Shown here piece by piece: positions 42,833 through 52,102 of a stretch of DNA of 64,000 nucleotides. How positions within the stretch are numbered: position 1 is the first letter of the stretch; each line of letters opens with the position of its first letter. The translations under genes were made by a program, and so were the position numbers. Below the pieces are notes generated by a model. The model had not been told where the DNA came from and made no database searches. It was given only the letters and a program-made list of their open reading frames with translations. Source of the DNA: Aestuariivirga sp. (lineage in GTDB: Bacteria > Pseudomonadota > Alphaproteobacteria > Rhizobiales > Aestuariivirgaceae); assembly GCF_020252405.1 (NCBI RefSeq), contig NZ_JADCDA010000018.1, positions 1 to 64,000 on the forward strand, in the 5' to 3' direction.

Positions 42833-44064
42833 CAGGTGGCCCGTCCCTTGTAGGCAGCACTCACCGGCACCAGAAGAATGCCCTTCTCCTGCAAGGTTCT
42901 GGCCCATTCGGCAACCGTTTCGATGGTGATGTCGAGGCCCGACCCGGTGGCGATCGCCGAGCCATTCTTGGCGGCCTCCTGTTCGAGCTTCGCCAGGGCT
43001 GCCTTGATGGCCGACTCCGTGGGCTCGGCATCGATCACCAGCCTGGCGCGCTGGACCGGCAGGCGCAATTCCTGCCCCAGTTTCGAAGACAGCGTCATGG
43101 TCACGCTGCCGTCCTCGAGATAGACCAGGCCGCGGGCCTTCACTTCCTTCATCACCGGGCGCAGAGCCCCTTCGGTCACCAGCAGCCGGGCGCCCATATA
43201 GTTGGTGATGCCGGAATAGCCGGCAAAACGGCTCATCAGCCATTTGAGCGCGGCGAGATTCTGCTCGGGCTTCGCATCGGTCAGCAGCGTGCTGGGTCCG
43301 GGGTTGGCGCCGGGGTAGCCCACCGGCTCCATGGGCACCTGCAGCAGAATCTCGTGTCCCTCGGCGCGCGCGGCATTGACCTGGGACTGGAGGTTTTCGC
43401 CATAGGGCGCAAAGCCCAGCGTTACGTCGCCCGGCAGCAGCTCGACCGCCTTCTTCGTCAACCGCGCGTTGAGTCCCATGCCGCCCAGCACAAGCGTTAT
43501 CTTCGGCCAGTCCGAATGAGCGACGGAGAGCGGCGTCATCTGCGAATAGATGTCGAAGGGCGTCTTGCCGCCCGACGAAATACGCGGCAGCGGGCCCTGG
43601 TCCGTCTTCTCCGTCACCGCTTCGACCGGCGCCTTCCTGAGCGGGCGGTGCGGCGGCACGACGATCATCGCCTGATGCTTTTCCGGCGCTATGTTGTCCT
43701 CGGGGGCAATGTCCTCCACCTGGGCGGCGGGCAACTGCCCGGTGTCGTCCATCTGCTCGCCGCCGATGATCTCGATGTCATTCGGGTCGATGACGCCTGC
43801 GGGGGCCTGATCCGGGGCGGCGGCGTCCGTGTTGCTGGCAGGGGTGATCGAGGAAGTGACGATTTCGGCCTGTTCCGGGATCGCGGCTACGACCACGGGT
43901 TCGCCGGTCCCCGGCGGAGGCGGGCGGGAAAGCCACAGGCCAGCGCTGGCGAAGCCCAGCGCCACCAGGCCAGACACCATCGCCAGTGCGCTTGGGCGTC
44001 GGCGCCACAGGCGCTGCACGGGGTTCAGCCGCTTCAGCGGCTGGCGCATTTCGTTACGGGACAT
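42832..44064 (-). CDS. Divergent polysaccharide deacetylase family protein (YibQ-like)
   Basis: A 410-residue protein with an N-terminal transmembrane anchor ([20 protein letters not shown]), a Pro/Ala-rich linker to about residue 150, then the divergent polysaccharide deacetylase domain: [60 protein letters not shown], later [14 protein letters not shown]. The domain is periplasmic. A perfect CtrA-type site lies about 53 bp upstream of the start. It is in line with ctpA and envC and couples to rppH. Confidence 0.9.
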   Translation of the reverse strand: MSRNEMRQPLKRLNPVQRLWRRRPSALAMVSGLVALGFASAGLWLSRPPPPGTGEPVVVAAIPEQAEIVTSSITPASNTDAAAPDQAPAGVIDPNDIEIIGGEQMDDTGQLPAAQVEDIAPEDNIAPEKHQAMIVVPPHRPLRKAPVEAVTEKTDQGPLPRISSGGKTPFDIYSQMTPLSVAHSDWPKITLVLGGMGLNARLTKKAVELLPGDVTLGFAPYGENLQSQVNAARAEGHEILLQVPMEPVGYPGANPGPSTLLTDAKPEQNLAALKWLMSRFAGYSGITNYMGARLLVTEGALRPVMKEVKARGLVYLEDGSVTMTLSSKLGQELRLPVQRARLVIDAEPTESAIKAALAKLEQEAAKNGSAIATGSGLDITIETVAEWARTLQEKGILLVPVSAAYKGRAT

Positions 44065-44116
44065 GGTTCAAGCCACGATGCATGATTCGCCTGGCCCCGA
44101 CCTTCGGGTCAGCATC

Positions 44117-44132
44117 GTTAACGGCCTGTTAA
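44117..44132 (-). promoter_or_regulatory. Candidate CtrA-binding site
   Basis: On the minus strand the sequence reads TTAA-CAGGCCG-TTAAC, a perfect match to the CtrA consensus TTAA-N7-TTAAC. It lies in the 94-bp gap between ctpA and the deacetylase gene, upstream of the latter. Binding is inferred. Confidence 0.55.
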
Positions 44133-44158
44133 TCCTAACTGGAAAAATGCTCCAAGGC

Positions 44159-45511
44159 TCAGTTCGCGGTGGTGTCCGGCGTTGCGCCGTCCTTCGGCTT
44201 CTCGGTCTTGGGCTTGGCGTTGGACACGACCTTCACCCCATTGAGGAAGTCGATTGCCGCCTTGAGCTGCAGGTCCTTGGTCTTGTCCTCGGGAACGTAG
44301 GCCGATGAGCCGCCGCCCTCGTCGCCGCCCGCCTCGTTGGAGAGGTGGCCCCTGAGGCCGGCCTCGCCCTCGGTCGAGACGTTCTTGCCCTTCAGCTCCG
44401 GCGGCAGTTCCTCCTCGATCACGATGTCAGCGTCGATGCCCTTGGCCTGGATCGAGCGGCCAGACGGCGTGTAATAGCGCGCCGTGGTGAGGCGCAGCGC
44501 GCCCTCGCCGCCGAGCGGGATGATGGTCTGCACCGAGCCCTTGCCGAAGCTGCGCGTGCCGATCACCGTGGCGCGCTTGTGGTCCTGCAGCGCGCCCGAC
44601 ACGATTTCGGAGGCGGACGCCGAGCCGCCGTTGATCAGCACCACGACGGGCTTGCCGCCGGCGAGATCGCCCTTGGTGGCGTTGAAGCGCTGCGTTTCGT
44701 TGGCGTGGCGGCCGCGGGTCGACACGATCTCGCCCTTGTCGAGGAACGTGTCGGAGACCGAGATCGCCATGTCGAGCAGGCCGCCCGGATCGTTGCGCAG
44801 GTCGATGATGTAGCCCTTCACCTTGTCGCCCAGCGTGGTGCGGAAGTGATCCATCGCCTTTTCGAGGCCTTCCTGCGTCTGCTCGGTGAAGGAAGATATG
44901 CGGATGTAGCCGATGTCGTTGCCCTCAATCGAATACTTGACGGACTGCACGCGGATCTTGTCGCGCGTCAGCTTCTGGTCGAAGGGGTCCGTCTTGCCGC
45001 GCATGATGGTGAGCGTGATGCCGGTGCCGATCTTGCCGCGCATCTTTTCGACGGCGTCATTGAGGGTCATGCCCTGCACCTCCACGCCGTCGATCTTGAC
45101 GATCAGGTCATTGGCCATCAGGCCGGCCTTCGAGGCGGGCGTGTCGTCGATGGGCGAGACCACCTTGATCACGCCGTTCTCCATCGTCACTTCGATGCCG
45201 AGCCCGCCGAACTCGCCGCGCGTCTGCACGCTCATGTCGGCGAACTGCTTCTTGTTCATGTAGCTCGAGTGCGGGTCGAGCGAGGCGAGCATGCCGTTGA
45301 TGGCGGCCTCGATCATCTGCTGCTCGTCGGGCTGCTCGACATAGTCGGCGCGCACCCGGTCGAACACATCGCCGAACAGGTTCAGCTGCTTGTATGTGTC
45401 GGCATTGGAGGAGGCCGCTCCGGCCACGCCGAAGGCATGCCACAACAGCGAGGCGGACACCGCACCCGCCAGCACCAGGCCGAAATTCTGCAACCGCGTC
45501 GTCTTGGTCAT
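44159..45511 (-). CDS. ctpA: S41-family C-terminal processing peptidase
   Basis: This 450-residue periplasmic serine protease has an N-terminal signal or anchor (LVLAGAVSASLLWHAFG), a PDZ domain (about 90-180, FGGLGIEVTMENGVIKVVSPI), and the S41 core. The catalytic Ser is in NGGSASASEIVSGAL and the Lys in GTRSFGKGSVQ. The C-terminal 60 residues are charged and variable. The ATG at 45511 overlaps the stop of envC by four bases. With EnvC this fits control of peptidoglycan hydrolysis. Confidence 0.95.
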   Translation of the reverse strand: MTKTTRLQNFGLVLAGAVSASLLWHAFGVAGAASSNADTYKQLNLFGDVFDRVRADYVEQPDEQQMIEAAINGMLASLDPHSSYMNKKQFADMSVQTRGEFGGLGIEVTMENGVIKVVSPIDDTPASKAGLMANDLIVKIDGVEVQGMTLNDAVEKMRGKIGTGITLTIMRGKTDPFDQKLTRDKIRVQSVKYSIEGNDIGYIRISSFTEQTQEGLEKAMDHFRTTLGDKVKGYIIDLRNDPGGLLDMAISVSDTFLDKGEIVSTRGRHANETQRFNATKGDLAGGKPVVVLINGGSASASEIVSGALQDHKRATVIGTRSFGKGSVQTIIPLGGEGALRLTTARYYTPSGRSIQAKGIDADIVIEEELPPELKGKNVSTEGEAGLRGHLSNEAGGDEGGGSSAYVPEDKTKDLQLKAAIDFLNGVKVVSNAKPKTEKPKDGATPDTTAN

Positions 45512-46740
45512 CCACTTGCCTCTTTCAAACCACCGATCCACCAGGGACCTGAGTTAATGGCCTCCGTGCCATCCCGGAATTCGATATATAACACTGGCCG
45601 TCCGTCTGGCGCCACATCGCCGAAAAGTGTGACGGAAGCAGGGCCGGATCCCATTTCGCCGACGGGTTCCCCCGCCCGGAGGAACTCTCCCACGCTTGCC
45701 GTGATCTTGTCCATGCCCGCCAGCAGCACCCGGTAGCCGCCGCCGGGGTTCAGGATGACAACTTGTCCATATGACCGGAATGGACCCGCAAACTCCACCT
45801 TGCCGTCGGCCGGCGTCGTCACCTGGGCATTGGCGCCGGTGGCGATCATCAGCCCTTGCGTTTCGCGGCCCAGCCCGTCCGGCTCGCCGAAGCGGCGCAC
45901 GATGGACCCTTGCGCCGGGAAGGCCAGCTTGCCCCGGGCATCGGGGAAGGCAACCCTGGGCTGGCGCAGAAGGGCCTCCTGTTGCTCGCGCTGGCGCTGT
46001 TCCGCGGCCTTGGCGGCCTCCTGCTGCTGGCGCTGGGCGTCGAGATTGGCAAGCAACTGCTTCAGCGATCTGGCCTTCTCGGCGAGCTCCGCGGTGCGCC
46101 GGCGCTCGGCCTCGAGGTCGGCCGTGCCCTGGCTCACCAGGGCCTTTTTCTGGGTTACGAGGTCCTTCAGCGCGGCGCGCTCGCCGGTGAGCCGCGCAAG
46201 ATCGCGTGCGACGTCGTCCTTGCGTGTGGTGATCGAGGCCTCCAGCTCCTTCAGCTTGTCGAGCTTGGCGGCCAGGTCCCTGGCCTCGTCCTGGAGCTCG
46301 GGGGCAATGGTGCCGAGCAGCATGGCCCCGCGCAGGGCGGACAGGATGTCGCCGGGATCGACCACCAGAGCCGGCGGCGGGTTTTGTTCCAGCCGCTGCA
46401 GACCGGCGAGCAGTTCCGACAGAACGTCCTGCTTCTCGCCCAGCGCGGTGAGGATCATGGCGCGGTCCTGACGGAGCTTCGCCAGGTCCCCTTCGCTCCG
46501 CGCCACTGCGTTTTCCTGCGACTGGATCGACTGGGCGATGGCCGAGAGTTTGGCGGCGATCGCGTCCTGCGCCTGAACCGCGGCGGCGATTTCGCCGGCG
46601 ATGCGCGCCTCATTGGCCCTGCCGCTCTCGATTTGCTGGCTCAGCGTGTCGAGCTGCTGCTGCTCCTGGGCATGGGCGGACCCGCCCCGGAACACGGGCG
46701 TCAGCGCCAGAAGAGCCATCAAGGTTGCAAGATGCCGCAT
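45508..46740 (-). CDS. envC: EnvC-like murein hydrolase activator
   Basis: A 410-residue protein with a signal peptide, a long coiled coil (about 28-240, LDTLSQQIESGRANEARI...) and a C-terminal LytM/M23 domain (about 280-400). The zinc-ligand positions of active M23 enzymes are not conserved: GLMIATG replaces the usual HxGxD segment and LYIEFRDG replaces HLHFE. This is the degenerate form, which activates amidases for septal cell-wall splitting instead of cutting peptidoglycan itself. It precedes ctpA, with which it overlaps. Confidence 0.92.
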   Translation of the reverse strand: MRHLATLMALLALTPVFRGGSAHAQEQQQLDTLSQQIESGRANEARIAGEIAAAVQAQDAIAAKLSAIAQSIQSQENAVARSEGDLAKLRQDRAMILTALGEKQDVLSELLAGLQRLEQNPPPALVVDPGDILSALRGAMLLGTIAPELQDEARDLAAKLDKLKELEASITTRKDDVARDLARLTGERAALKDLVTQKKALVSQGTADLEAERRRTAELAEKARSLKQLLANLDAQRQQQEAAKAAEQRQREQQEALLRQPRVAFPDARGKLAFPAQGSIVRRFGEPDGLGRETQGLMIATGANAQVTTPADGKVEFAGPFRSYGQVVILNPGGGYRVLLAGMDKITASVGEFLRAGEPVGEMGSGPASVTLFGDVAPDGRPVLYIEFRDGTEAINSGPWWIGGLKEASG

Positions 46741-46823
46741 GAGTCCGGCGGTGGGTCCTGAGTTCGCATCAGCCGATCAGGATGCTTCCCACAGCTTTGC
46801 CCGCCGGTCGATTTACATTCGGT

Positions 46824-46865
46824 TAATCATGATGGGCCAGCCCGTAATCATGATGGGCCAGCCCG
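46824..46865 (+). repeat. Perfect tandem 21-bp duplication
   Basis: A 21-bp unit beginning TAATCATGATGGG and ending CAGCCCG occurs twice head to tail (46824-46844 and 46845-46865). It lies between envC and the AraC-type gene, at the left edge of the plus-strand sulfatase module. Confidence 0.9.
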
Positions 46866-46929
46866 GCCCTTATATAACCTGACAATTTCTTGTTTGACTT
46901 GACTGGGTTTCGCCGGGCACTAACAGGCC

Positions 46930-47952
46930 ATGTCCAGTCCGCGACCACCGGCTCTGCAGCGCGCTGGCCCGCTGGCGCGGCTTCCGGGCGTTCTGGCCAG
47001 CCACGGCGTCAGCCTTGATGCGGTGCTGGAGGGGCTTTCGCTCGGCGCGGAGGACCTTCGGCCTGAAACCCATCTGCCCATTCCCGCCATTTCCACCATG
47101 CTCGACCGCGCGGCCGCCTATCCCGGACTGGAGCGCATCGGCCTGTTGCTTGCCGAGGCGCAGAATCACAAGGCCCTGGGGCCCGTCGGCCAGCTGATGA
47201 TGAGCTGCGAGACGCTGGGCAGTGCGCTGGGCACATTTGTGACGCTGCAGATGGCCAACTCCACGGCGGGCGCCGCCTATCTTCAACCGGTGGGTGAGGA
47301 CTATGCGCTGGGCTTCGGCTTCTATGCGCCGGATCTTCCTTCGAGTCATATCTATGACGCCTCGGCCGCGGTTGGCTTGAATATGGTCCGTGACCTGACG
47401 GGTGGCGCCGTCCAGGCCGCAGAGGTGCTGTTCAGCAGGCCCGCGCCCCGCAACCCGGAACCCTACCGGCGGTTCTTCGGCTGTCCGGTCCGCTTCAATG
47501 AGGGCCAGAATTGCCTCATCCTGCCGGGCCGCGGCATGGGCTTCAGGCTGCCCACTGCGGATGCCAAGCTGCGTGAGCGCCTGATCATTGCCCTGCAGCA
47601 GCAGATCGCCCAGCACCAGCAAGGGCTTGCCGCCCGTGTCCGGCATGCCATCCGCCCGCTTCTTCTGGCCGGCGATGCCTCGCATAAGCGGGTGGCGGCC
47701 CACCTTAACCTTCACCCCCGCACCATGGGGCGGCGGCTGGGGGAGGAGGGCGTCACTTTCGAACAGCTGAAGGACGAGGTGCGCCTTGCCGTCGCCCGCG
47801 AATTGCTGGCGCGCACCGCGATCGCCGTGTCCGACGTCGCAGGCTCGCTCGGCTATGCCACGCCCAGCGCTTTCATCCGCGCCTTCCGGCGCTGGACGGG
47901 AACCTCGCCCTCCGCCTGGCGGCGGCAGAACAGTCCTGCCGCCTCCTCCTGA
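46930..47952 (+). CDS. AraC-family transcriptional regulator
   Basis: A 340-residue regulator. The N-terminal part (about 20-200) matches the Arabinose_bd-type ligand domain of OruR/ArgR-like AraC proteins. The C-terminal two-helix-turn-helix domain includes SHKRVAAHLNLHPRTMGRRLGEEGVTFEQL and SDVAGSLGYATPSAFIRAFRRWTGTSPSAWR. It is 79 bp upstream of the arylsulfatase and in the same direction, so it is a likely regulator of that gene. Confidence 0.92.
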   Translation: MSSPRPPALQRAGPLARLPGVLASHGVSLDAVLEGLSLGAEDLRPETHLPIPAISTMLDRAAAYPGLERIGLLLAEAQNHKALGPVGQLMMSCETLGSALGTFVTLQMANSTAGAAYLQPVGEDYALGFGFYAPDLPSSHIYDASAAVGLNMVRDLTGGAVQAAEVLFSRPAPRNPEPYRRFFGCPVRFNEGQNCLILPGRGMGFRLPTADAKLRERLIIALQQQIAQHQQGLAARVRHAIRPLLLAGDASHKRVAAHLNLHPRTMGRRLGEEGVTFEQLKDEVRLAVARELLARTAIAVSDVAGSLGYATPSAFIRAFRRWTGTSPSAWRRQNSPAASS

Positions 47953-48031
47953 CAGGCCCTGTCGTGAAAAGGCAAACATCCGGGGCGGAGTCGATCTATC
48001 TTTCCCGCTGATCTGCAGGATGGAGGATGGC

Positions 48032-50524
48032 ATGAAGCCCCGTTTCGCCCTATTGGCCATGATCGGCCTCGTCATGTGTTTCGGCAATGCCCAGGCCCAG
48101 CAGGTCACCGGCACGCCCGGTTCGCCCAGCGCCACCACCACCATCAGCGGCGAGCAGCTGCCCGCGCCGGCGCCGCCCTTCGGCGGGGTCATCAAGGATA
48201 ACGCGCTTCAGTCCACGCCCTGGTGGGCGCCGCGCATCGTGCCGCCCAAACAGGCCCCCAACGTGCTGCTCATCATGACGGATGACTCGGGCTATGGCGT
48301 GCCCTCCACCTTCGGCGGCGTCATCCCCACCCCCGCGCTCGACCGCGTGGCGGCGGCGGGCCTGCGCTATACCCAGATGCATTCGACGGCGCTCTGCTCG
48401 CCCACGCGCGCGGCCCTCATCACCGGCCGCAACCACCATTCGGCGGGCTTCGGCGTGATCTCGGAGCAATCGACGGGCTTTCCCGGCTATAACTCCATCA
48501 TCGGCCGGGACAAGGCCACCATCGGCCGCATCCTGAAGGACAATGGCTACGCCACCTCGTGGTTCGGCAAGGATCACAATGTGCCGGCCTTCCAGGCCAG
48601 CCAGGCCGGCCCCTTCGACCAGTGGCCGATCGGCATGGGCTTCGAGTATTTCTACGGCTTCGTGGGCGGCGACACCAACCAGTGGCAGCCCAACCTGTTC
48701 CGCAACACGACCCAGATCTATCCCTTCCTCGGCAAGCCCGGCTGGAACCTCACGACCGGCATGGCGGATGACGCCATCGATTATCTGAACCGCATGAACC
48801 AGACGGCGCCGTCGAAGCCCTTCTTTCTCTATTTCGTTCCGGGCGGCACCCATGCGCCGCATCACCCCACCCAGGAGTGGGTGGACAAAATCCACGCCAT
48901 GCGCCTGTTCGACGACGGCTATGAAAAGCTCCGTGAACGGATCTTCGCCAATCAGAAGAAGCTCGGCGTGATCCCGCAGGACGCGAAGCTCTCGCCCTGG
49001 CCCTCCGCCATCCTCAAGCCGTGGGACCAGACGACGGATGACGAGAAGAAGCTGTTCATCCGCCAGGTCGAGGTCTTCGCCGCCTATGCCGCCTACACCG
49101 ACCACGAGATCGGCCGCGTCATCCAGGCGGTTGACGACATGGGCAAGCTCGACAACACCCTCATCGTTTACATCAACGGCGACAACGGCACGAGTGCGGA
49201 GGGCGGGCCTCTGGGCACGCCCAACGAGGTGGCCTTCTTCAACGGGCTCAATATGCTGCCCGTCGACGTGCAGATGAAATTCTACGACGTGTGGGGCACC
49301 GACAAGACCTACAACCACATGTCGGCCGCCTGGTCATGGGCCTTCGACACGCCGTTCAGCTGGTTCAAGCAGATCGCCTCGCATCTTGGCGGCGTCAGGC
49401 AGGGCATGGCCGTGTCGTGGCCTGGCCACATCGACGACGTGGGCGGCATCCGCCCGCAGTTCGCGCATGTGATCGACGTGGTTCCCACCATTCTCGAGGC
49501 CGCGGGCATTGCCGCGCCGGAGGTGGTCGATGGCATCAGGCAGTCGCCGATCGAGGGAACCTCTTTCGCCTATACTTTCAAGAATGAGAATGCCACCGTC
49601 CCGTCGCGCCATTCCGTCCAGTATTTCGAAATGTTCGGTGACCATGCCATCTACAAGGATGGCTGGATCCTCAGCACCAAGGTGAAGCGCGCGCCGTGGG
49701 ATGCCTTCGGGCCCGCCAACCCGGACCCGCTCAACAATGTCGAATGGGAGCTCTACGACCTCAACACCGATTATTCGCAGGTGACGGACATCGCCGCCCA
49801 GCATCCGGACAAGGTCGCGGAGTTGAAGCAGGTGTTCTACGAGGAGGCGGGGAAATACAACGTGCTGCCGCTCGATGCCTCGGTCGCCGCGCGCCTCGTG
49901 GCGCCGCGGCCCAACATCACCGCGGGGCGCGACACCTTCGTCTATACGACACCCATGGTGGGCCTGCCGCAGGGCGACTCGCCGGTGCTGCTCAACACCT
50001 CCTATACCGTGACGGCGGAGATCGAGGTGCCGCAAGGCGGGGCCGAGGGCATGATCCTCACCTCCGGCGGGCGCTTCGGCGGCTATGGCTTCTATCTCCT
50101 CGAGGGCAAGCCGGTGTGGACCTGGAACATGGTGGACCTGGAGCGCATCAAGTGGCAGGGGCCGGATGCATTGACGCCCGGCAAGCACACGCTGGTTTTC
50201 GACTTCAAATATGATGGCCTCGGCGCCGGCACGCTCGCCTTCAACGACTTCAGCGGCGTGGGCCGGCCGGGCACCGGCACGCTGTCAGTCGACGGCAAGG
50301 TGGTCGCCACCAAGACCATGGAGCGCACGCTGCCCATGACCCTGCAGTGGGACGAAAGCTTCGACATCGGCTCGGACACGCTCACCGGCGTCGACGATGG
50401 CGATTATCAGACGCCCTTCCCGCTCACCGCCAAGCTCGACAGGCTCACGGTGAAGCTCGACCGGCCGGTGCTCAGCGCGGCCGATCAGGAAGCGCTCCGC
50501 AACAAGATGATGCAGAAGGATTGA
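48032..50524 (+). CDS. Exported arylsulfatase
   Basis: This 830-residue enzyme has a signal peptide (FALLAMIGLVMCFGNAQAQ). The sulfatase core starts PNVLLIMTDDSGYG (metal-binding Asp 84 and 85), followed by the formylglycine motif CSPTR with Cys 122, and GKDH. Residues about 640-815 form an extra beta-rich C-terminal domain (YTVTAEIEVPQGG ... FGGYGFYLLEGKP). GGAGGA precedes the ATG. Activity needs a formylglycine-generating enzyme, not seen in this window. It should hydrolyse sulfate esters in the periplasm; substrate unknown. Two exported proteins follow it. Confidence 0.93.
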   Translation: MKPRFALLAMIGLVMCFGNAQAQQVTGTPGSPSATTTISGEQLPAPAPPFGGVIKDNALQSTPWWAPRIVPPKQAPNVLLIMTDDSGYGVPSTFGGVIPTPALDRVAAAGLRYTQMHSTALCSPTRAALITGRNHHSAGFGVISEQSTGFPGYNSIIGRDKATIGRILKDNGYATSWFGKDHNVPAFQASQAGPFDQWPIGMGFEYFYGFVGGDTNQWQPNLFRNTTQIYPFLGKPGWNLTTGMADDAIDYLNRMNQTAPSKPFFLYFVPGGTHAPHHPTQEWVDKIHAMRLFDDGYEKLRERIFANQKKLGVIPQDAKLSPWPSAILKPWDQTTDDEKKLFIRQVEVFAAYAAYTDHEIGRVIQAVDDMGKLDNTLIVYINGDNGTSAEGGPLGTPNEVAFFNGLNMLPVDVQMKFYDVWGTDKTYNHMSAAWSWAFDTPFSWFKQIASHLGGVRQGMAVSWPGHIDDVGGIRPQFAHVIDVVPTILEAAGIAAPEVVDGIRQSPIEGTSFAYTFKNENATVPSRHSVQYFEMFGDHAIYKDGWILSTKVKRAPWDAFGPANPDPLNNVEWELYDLNTDYSQVTDIAAQHPDKVAELKQVFYEEAGKYNVLPLDASVAARLVAPRPNITAGRDTFVYTTPMVGLPQGDSPVLLNTSYTVTAEIEVPQGGAEGMILTSGGRFGGYGFYLLEGKPVWTWNMVDLERIKWQGPDALTPGKHTLVFDFKYDGLGAGTLAFNDFSGVGRPGTGTLSVDGKVVATKTMERTLPMTLQWDESFDIGSDTLTGVDDGDYQTPFPLTAKLDRLTVKLDRPVLSAADQEALRNKMMQKD

Positions 50525-50529
50525 ACGGA

Positions 50530-51093
50530 ATGAAAGCCGACGAAAGCATGCCGGGCAGGCCGGTTGACCGCCGTGGTCTGATGGGACTTTCGGTGGCCGC
50601 CGCGGCCACCGCCTTGGCCGCCGTACGACCGGCGCAGGCCGGGGAGGCCGAGCCGATGCTGATGTTCGTTCAGCTGTCAGGCAGCGTGAAGGTGGACGAG
50701 GCCGCCAAGACCGTCCGCCTCGTTAATGTGACCCCCCACACGCTTTACTTCGCCGACCGGCCGGAACGGCTTGCGGGTCATATCAGGATGGCGGCCTATC
50801 TTGAGGAGTGGACGTCGAAGGCCGGCAAGGACAATTTCGCCGCCGACCCGCCGAATGCCGCCCTTTCGGTCTATGAGGAAGGGCAGACCAACAACACCCT
50901 CGCCATCGTCGAAATCAGCGATCCGAAGGTGGACGGGCAGGACCTCGTCTACAGCTATAAGCTGATCAACGGAAAGCCGCCGACCACGGGTGGTGAAACC
51001 GCGCTGTTCATTGACTGGATCGGGGTCGGCGGCGGCGTTGGCGTGGGCTTCCACGGCGTGGGCGTCGGGGTGAGGGGGCCGCGGGTCTTCTGA
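50530..51093 (+). CDS. Tat-exported protein of unknown function, Gly/Val-rich tail
   Basis: A 187-residue protein starting five bases after the sulfatase. The N-terminus has a twin-arginine signal (DRRGLMGLSVAAAATALAAV, cleavage near AQA-GEA). The middle part is beta-rich (FVQLSGSVKVDEAAKTVRLVNVTPHTLYF). The C-terminus is a repeated Gly-Val stretch (GGGVGVGFHGVGVGVRG). No domain is recognised. Close spacing to the sulfatase suggests translational coupling and a shared substrate or location. Confidence 0.8.
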   Translation: MKADESMPGRPVDRRGLMGLSVAAAATALAAVRPAQAGEAEPMLMFVQLSGSVKVDEAAKTVRLVNVTPHTLYFADRPERLAGHIRMAAYLEEWTSKAGKDNFAADPPNAALSVYEEGQTNNTLAIVEISDPKVDGQDLVYSYKLINGKPPTTGGETALFIDWIGVGGGVGVGFHGVGVGVRGPRVF

Positions 51094-51223
51094 CATCCGT
51101 GGCCGGCCGCGCTGGCGCCATCAATTCATCAATTTGCGGGCTCGGCGGCGGAAGCCCGTGATCGTGAGGCAAGTTGTAATCCGGGCGCGCAGCAGCCGCT
51201 TGCCCCTGAGGGAGAAGGAAAGA

Positions 51224-51955
51224 ATGATCACTCGCAGGACGTTATTGACCGGTCTGGCGCTCGGCACTGCCGCCATCGCCCTTGCCGGTTGCCAGATCGA
51301 CACGCGCACGCCGATCAAGGTGTCGCAAATCCTCGAAGTGGCCCGCTCCGGCGTGCCCTCCCCGGTTGCCGCTGCGATCACCGGCCAGTTCATCACGCCC
51401 CCGTGGTGCAAGGACGAAGGCGCCATGGCGGTCGAAACCATCTCGACGCCGGACGTGCCGCTGCAGCTCCAGGCCTGCGCGCCAGGCGGCAGCACCGGCG
51501 CCATTGGCACCTTCCAGATGAACACTAATCTGATTAAGACCGACGGCGGCCAGACCGATGCGGTTATCCTCGCCAATGTTCTGGGCAACGACAATGCCCG
51601 CTTCGCCGTGTTCAAACATGACAAGCACGGGCGCGAACTGCTCTCGGTCGGCCTGTTCCTCAATCTGCCGCAGCTGCAGGCCAACCAGCAGAAGCTCATG
51701 GCCATGCCGGTCTACAAGCGCGGCGGCTATGACAGCAACGTGACCTTCAGCTTCACGCTGGATGTGATCAACGACACCGATAAGCCGGCGAACTTCTACC
51801 TCGCGGACGTCGATGCCGGCGGCGACCTGCCCTCCGACGAGGCCATCCTCACCATCCCGCCCGGCGGCATGGACACGGTGACCCTCGACGCCCAGACCCA
51901 GGCCATGCTCGGCAGCCGCGGCTGGGTGAACTTCATGTCGCTGATCGTGAGGTGA
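51224..51955 (+). CDS. Lipoprotein of unknown function
   Basis: This 243-residue protein has a lipobox LAGC with Cys 23 after an RR-containing signal (ITRRTLLTGLALG), so it may use the Tat route. The body is beta-rich and has two Cys (PPWCKDE, QACAPGG) in the first half. GGAGAAGGA precedes the ATG. I do not recognise the family. It lies 130 bp after the Tat-exported protein in the same direction. Confidence 0.78.
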   Translation: MITRRTLLTGLALGTAAIALAGCQIDTRTPIKVSQILEVARSGVPSPVAAAITGQFITPPWCKDEGAMAVETISTPDVPLQLQACAPGGSTGAIGTFQMNTNLIKTDGGQTDAVILANVLGNDNARFAVFKHDKHGRELLSVGLFLNLPQLQANQQKLMAMPVYKRGGYDSNVTFSFTLDVINDTDKPANFYLADVDAGGDLPSDEAILTIPPGGMDTVTLDAQTQAMLGSRGWVNFMSLIVR

Positions 51956-51963
51956 CGCGCTTA

Positions 51964-52008
51964 ACGCATGTTCCGTTCAGGTGGAACCACCTGGTCGGAA
52001 CACGCGCC
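51964..52008 (+). repeat. B-type palindrome, with partial linker only
   Basis: ACGCATGTTCCGTTCAGGTGG and CCACCTGGTCGGAACACGCG form the B stem. The linker CCAGGTCAGGAACC follows, but the A module is not present. It lies just after the stop of the lipoprotein gene, at the right edge of the sulfatase module. Confidence 0.75.
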
Positions 52009-52102
52009 AGGTCAGGAACCTGAGCATCGGACGGTCAGTCGGCTCCATCAAGGAAATTATTCCGATTTGATCCGACCGCCCGGCGCGCGGGGGATTTACC
52101 TC

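Noticed and set aside
46811-46826. A near match to a CtrA site upstream of envC (TTAACCGAATGTAAAT on the minus strand)
   Set aside because: The second half is TAAAT, not TTAAC, so it does not meet the consensus.
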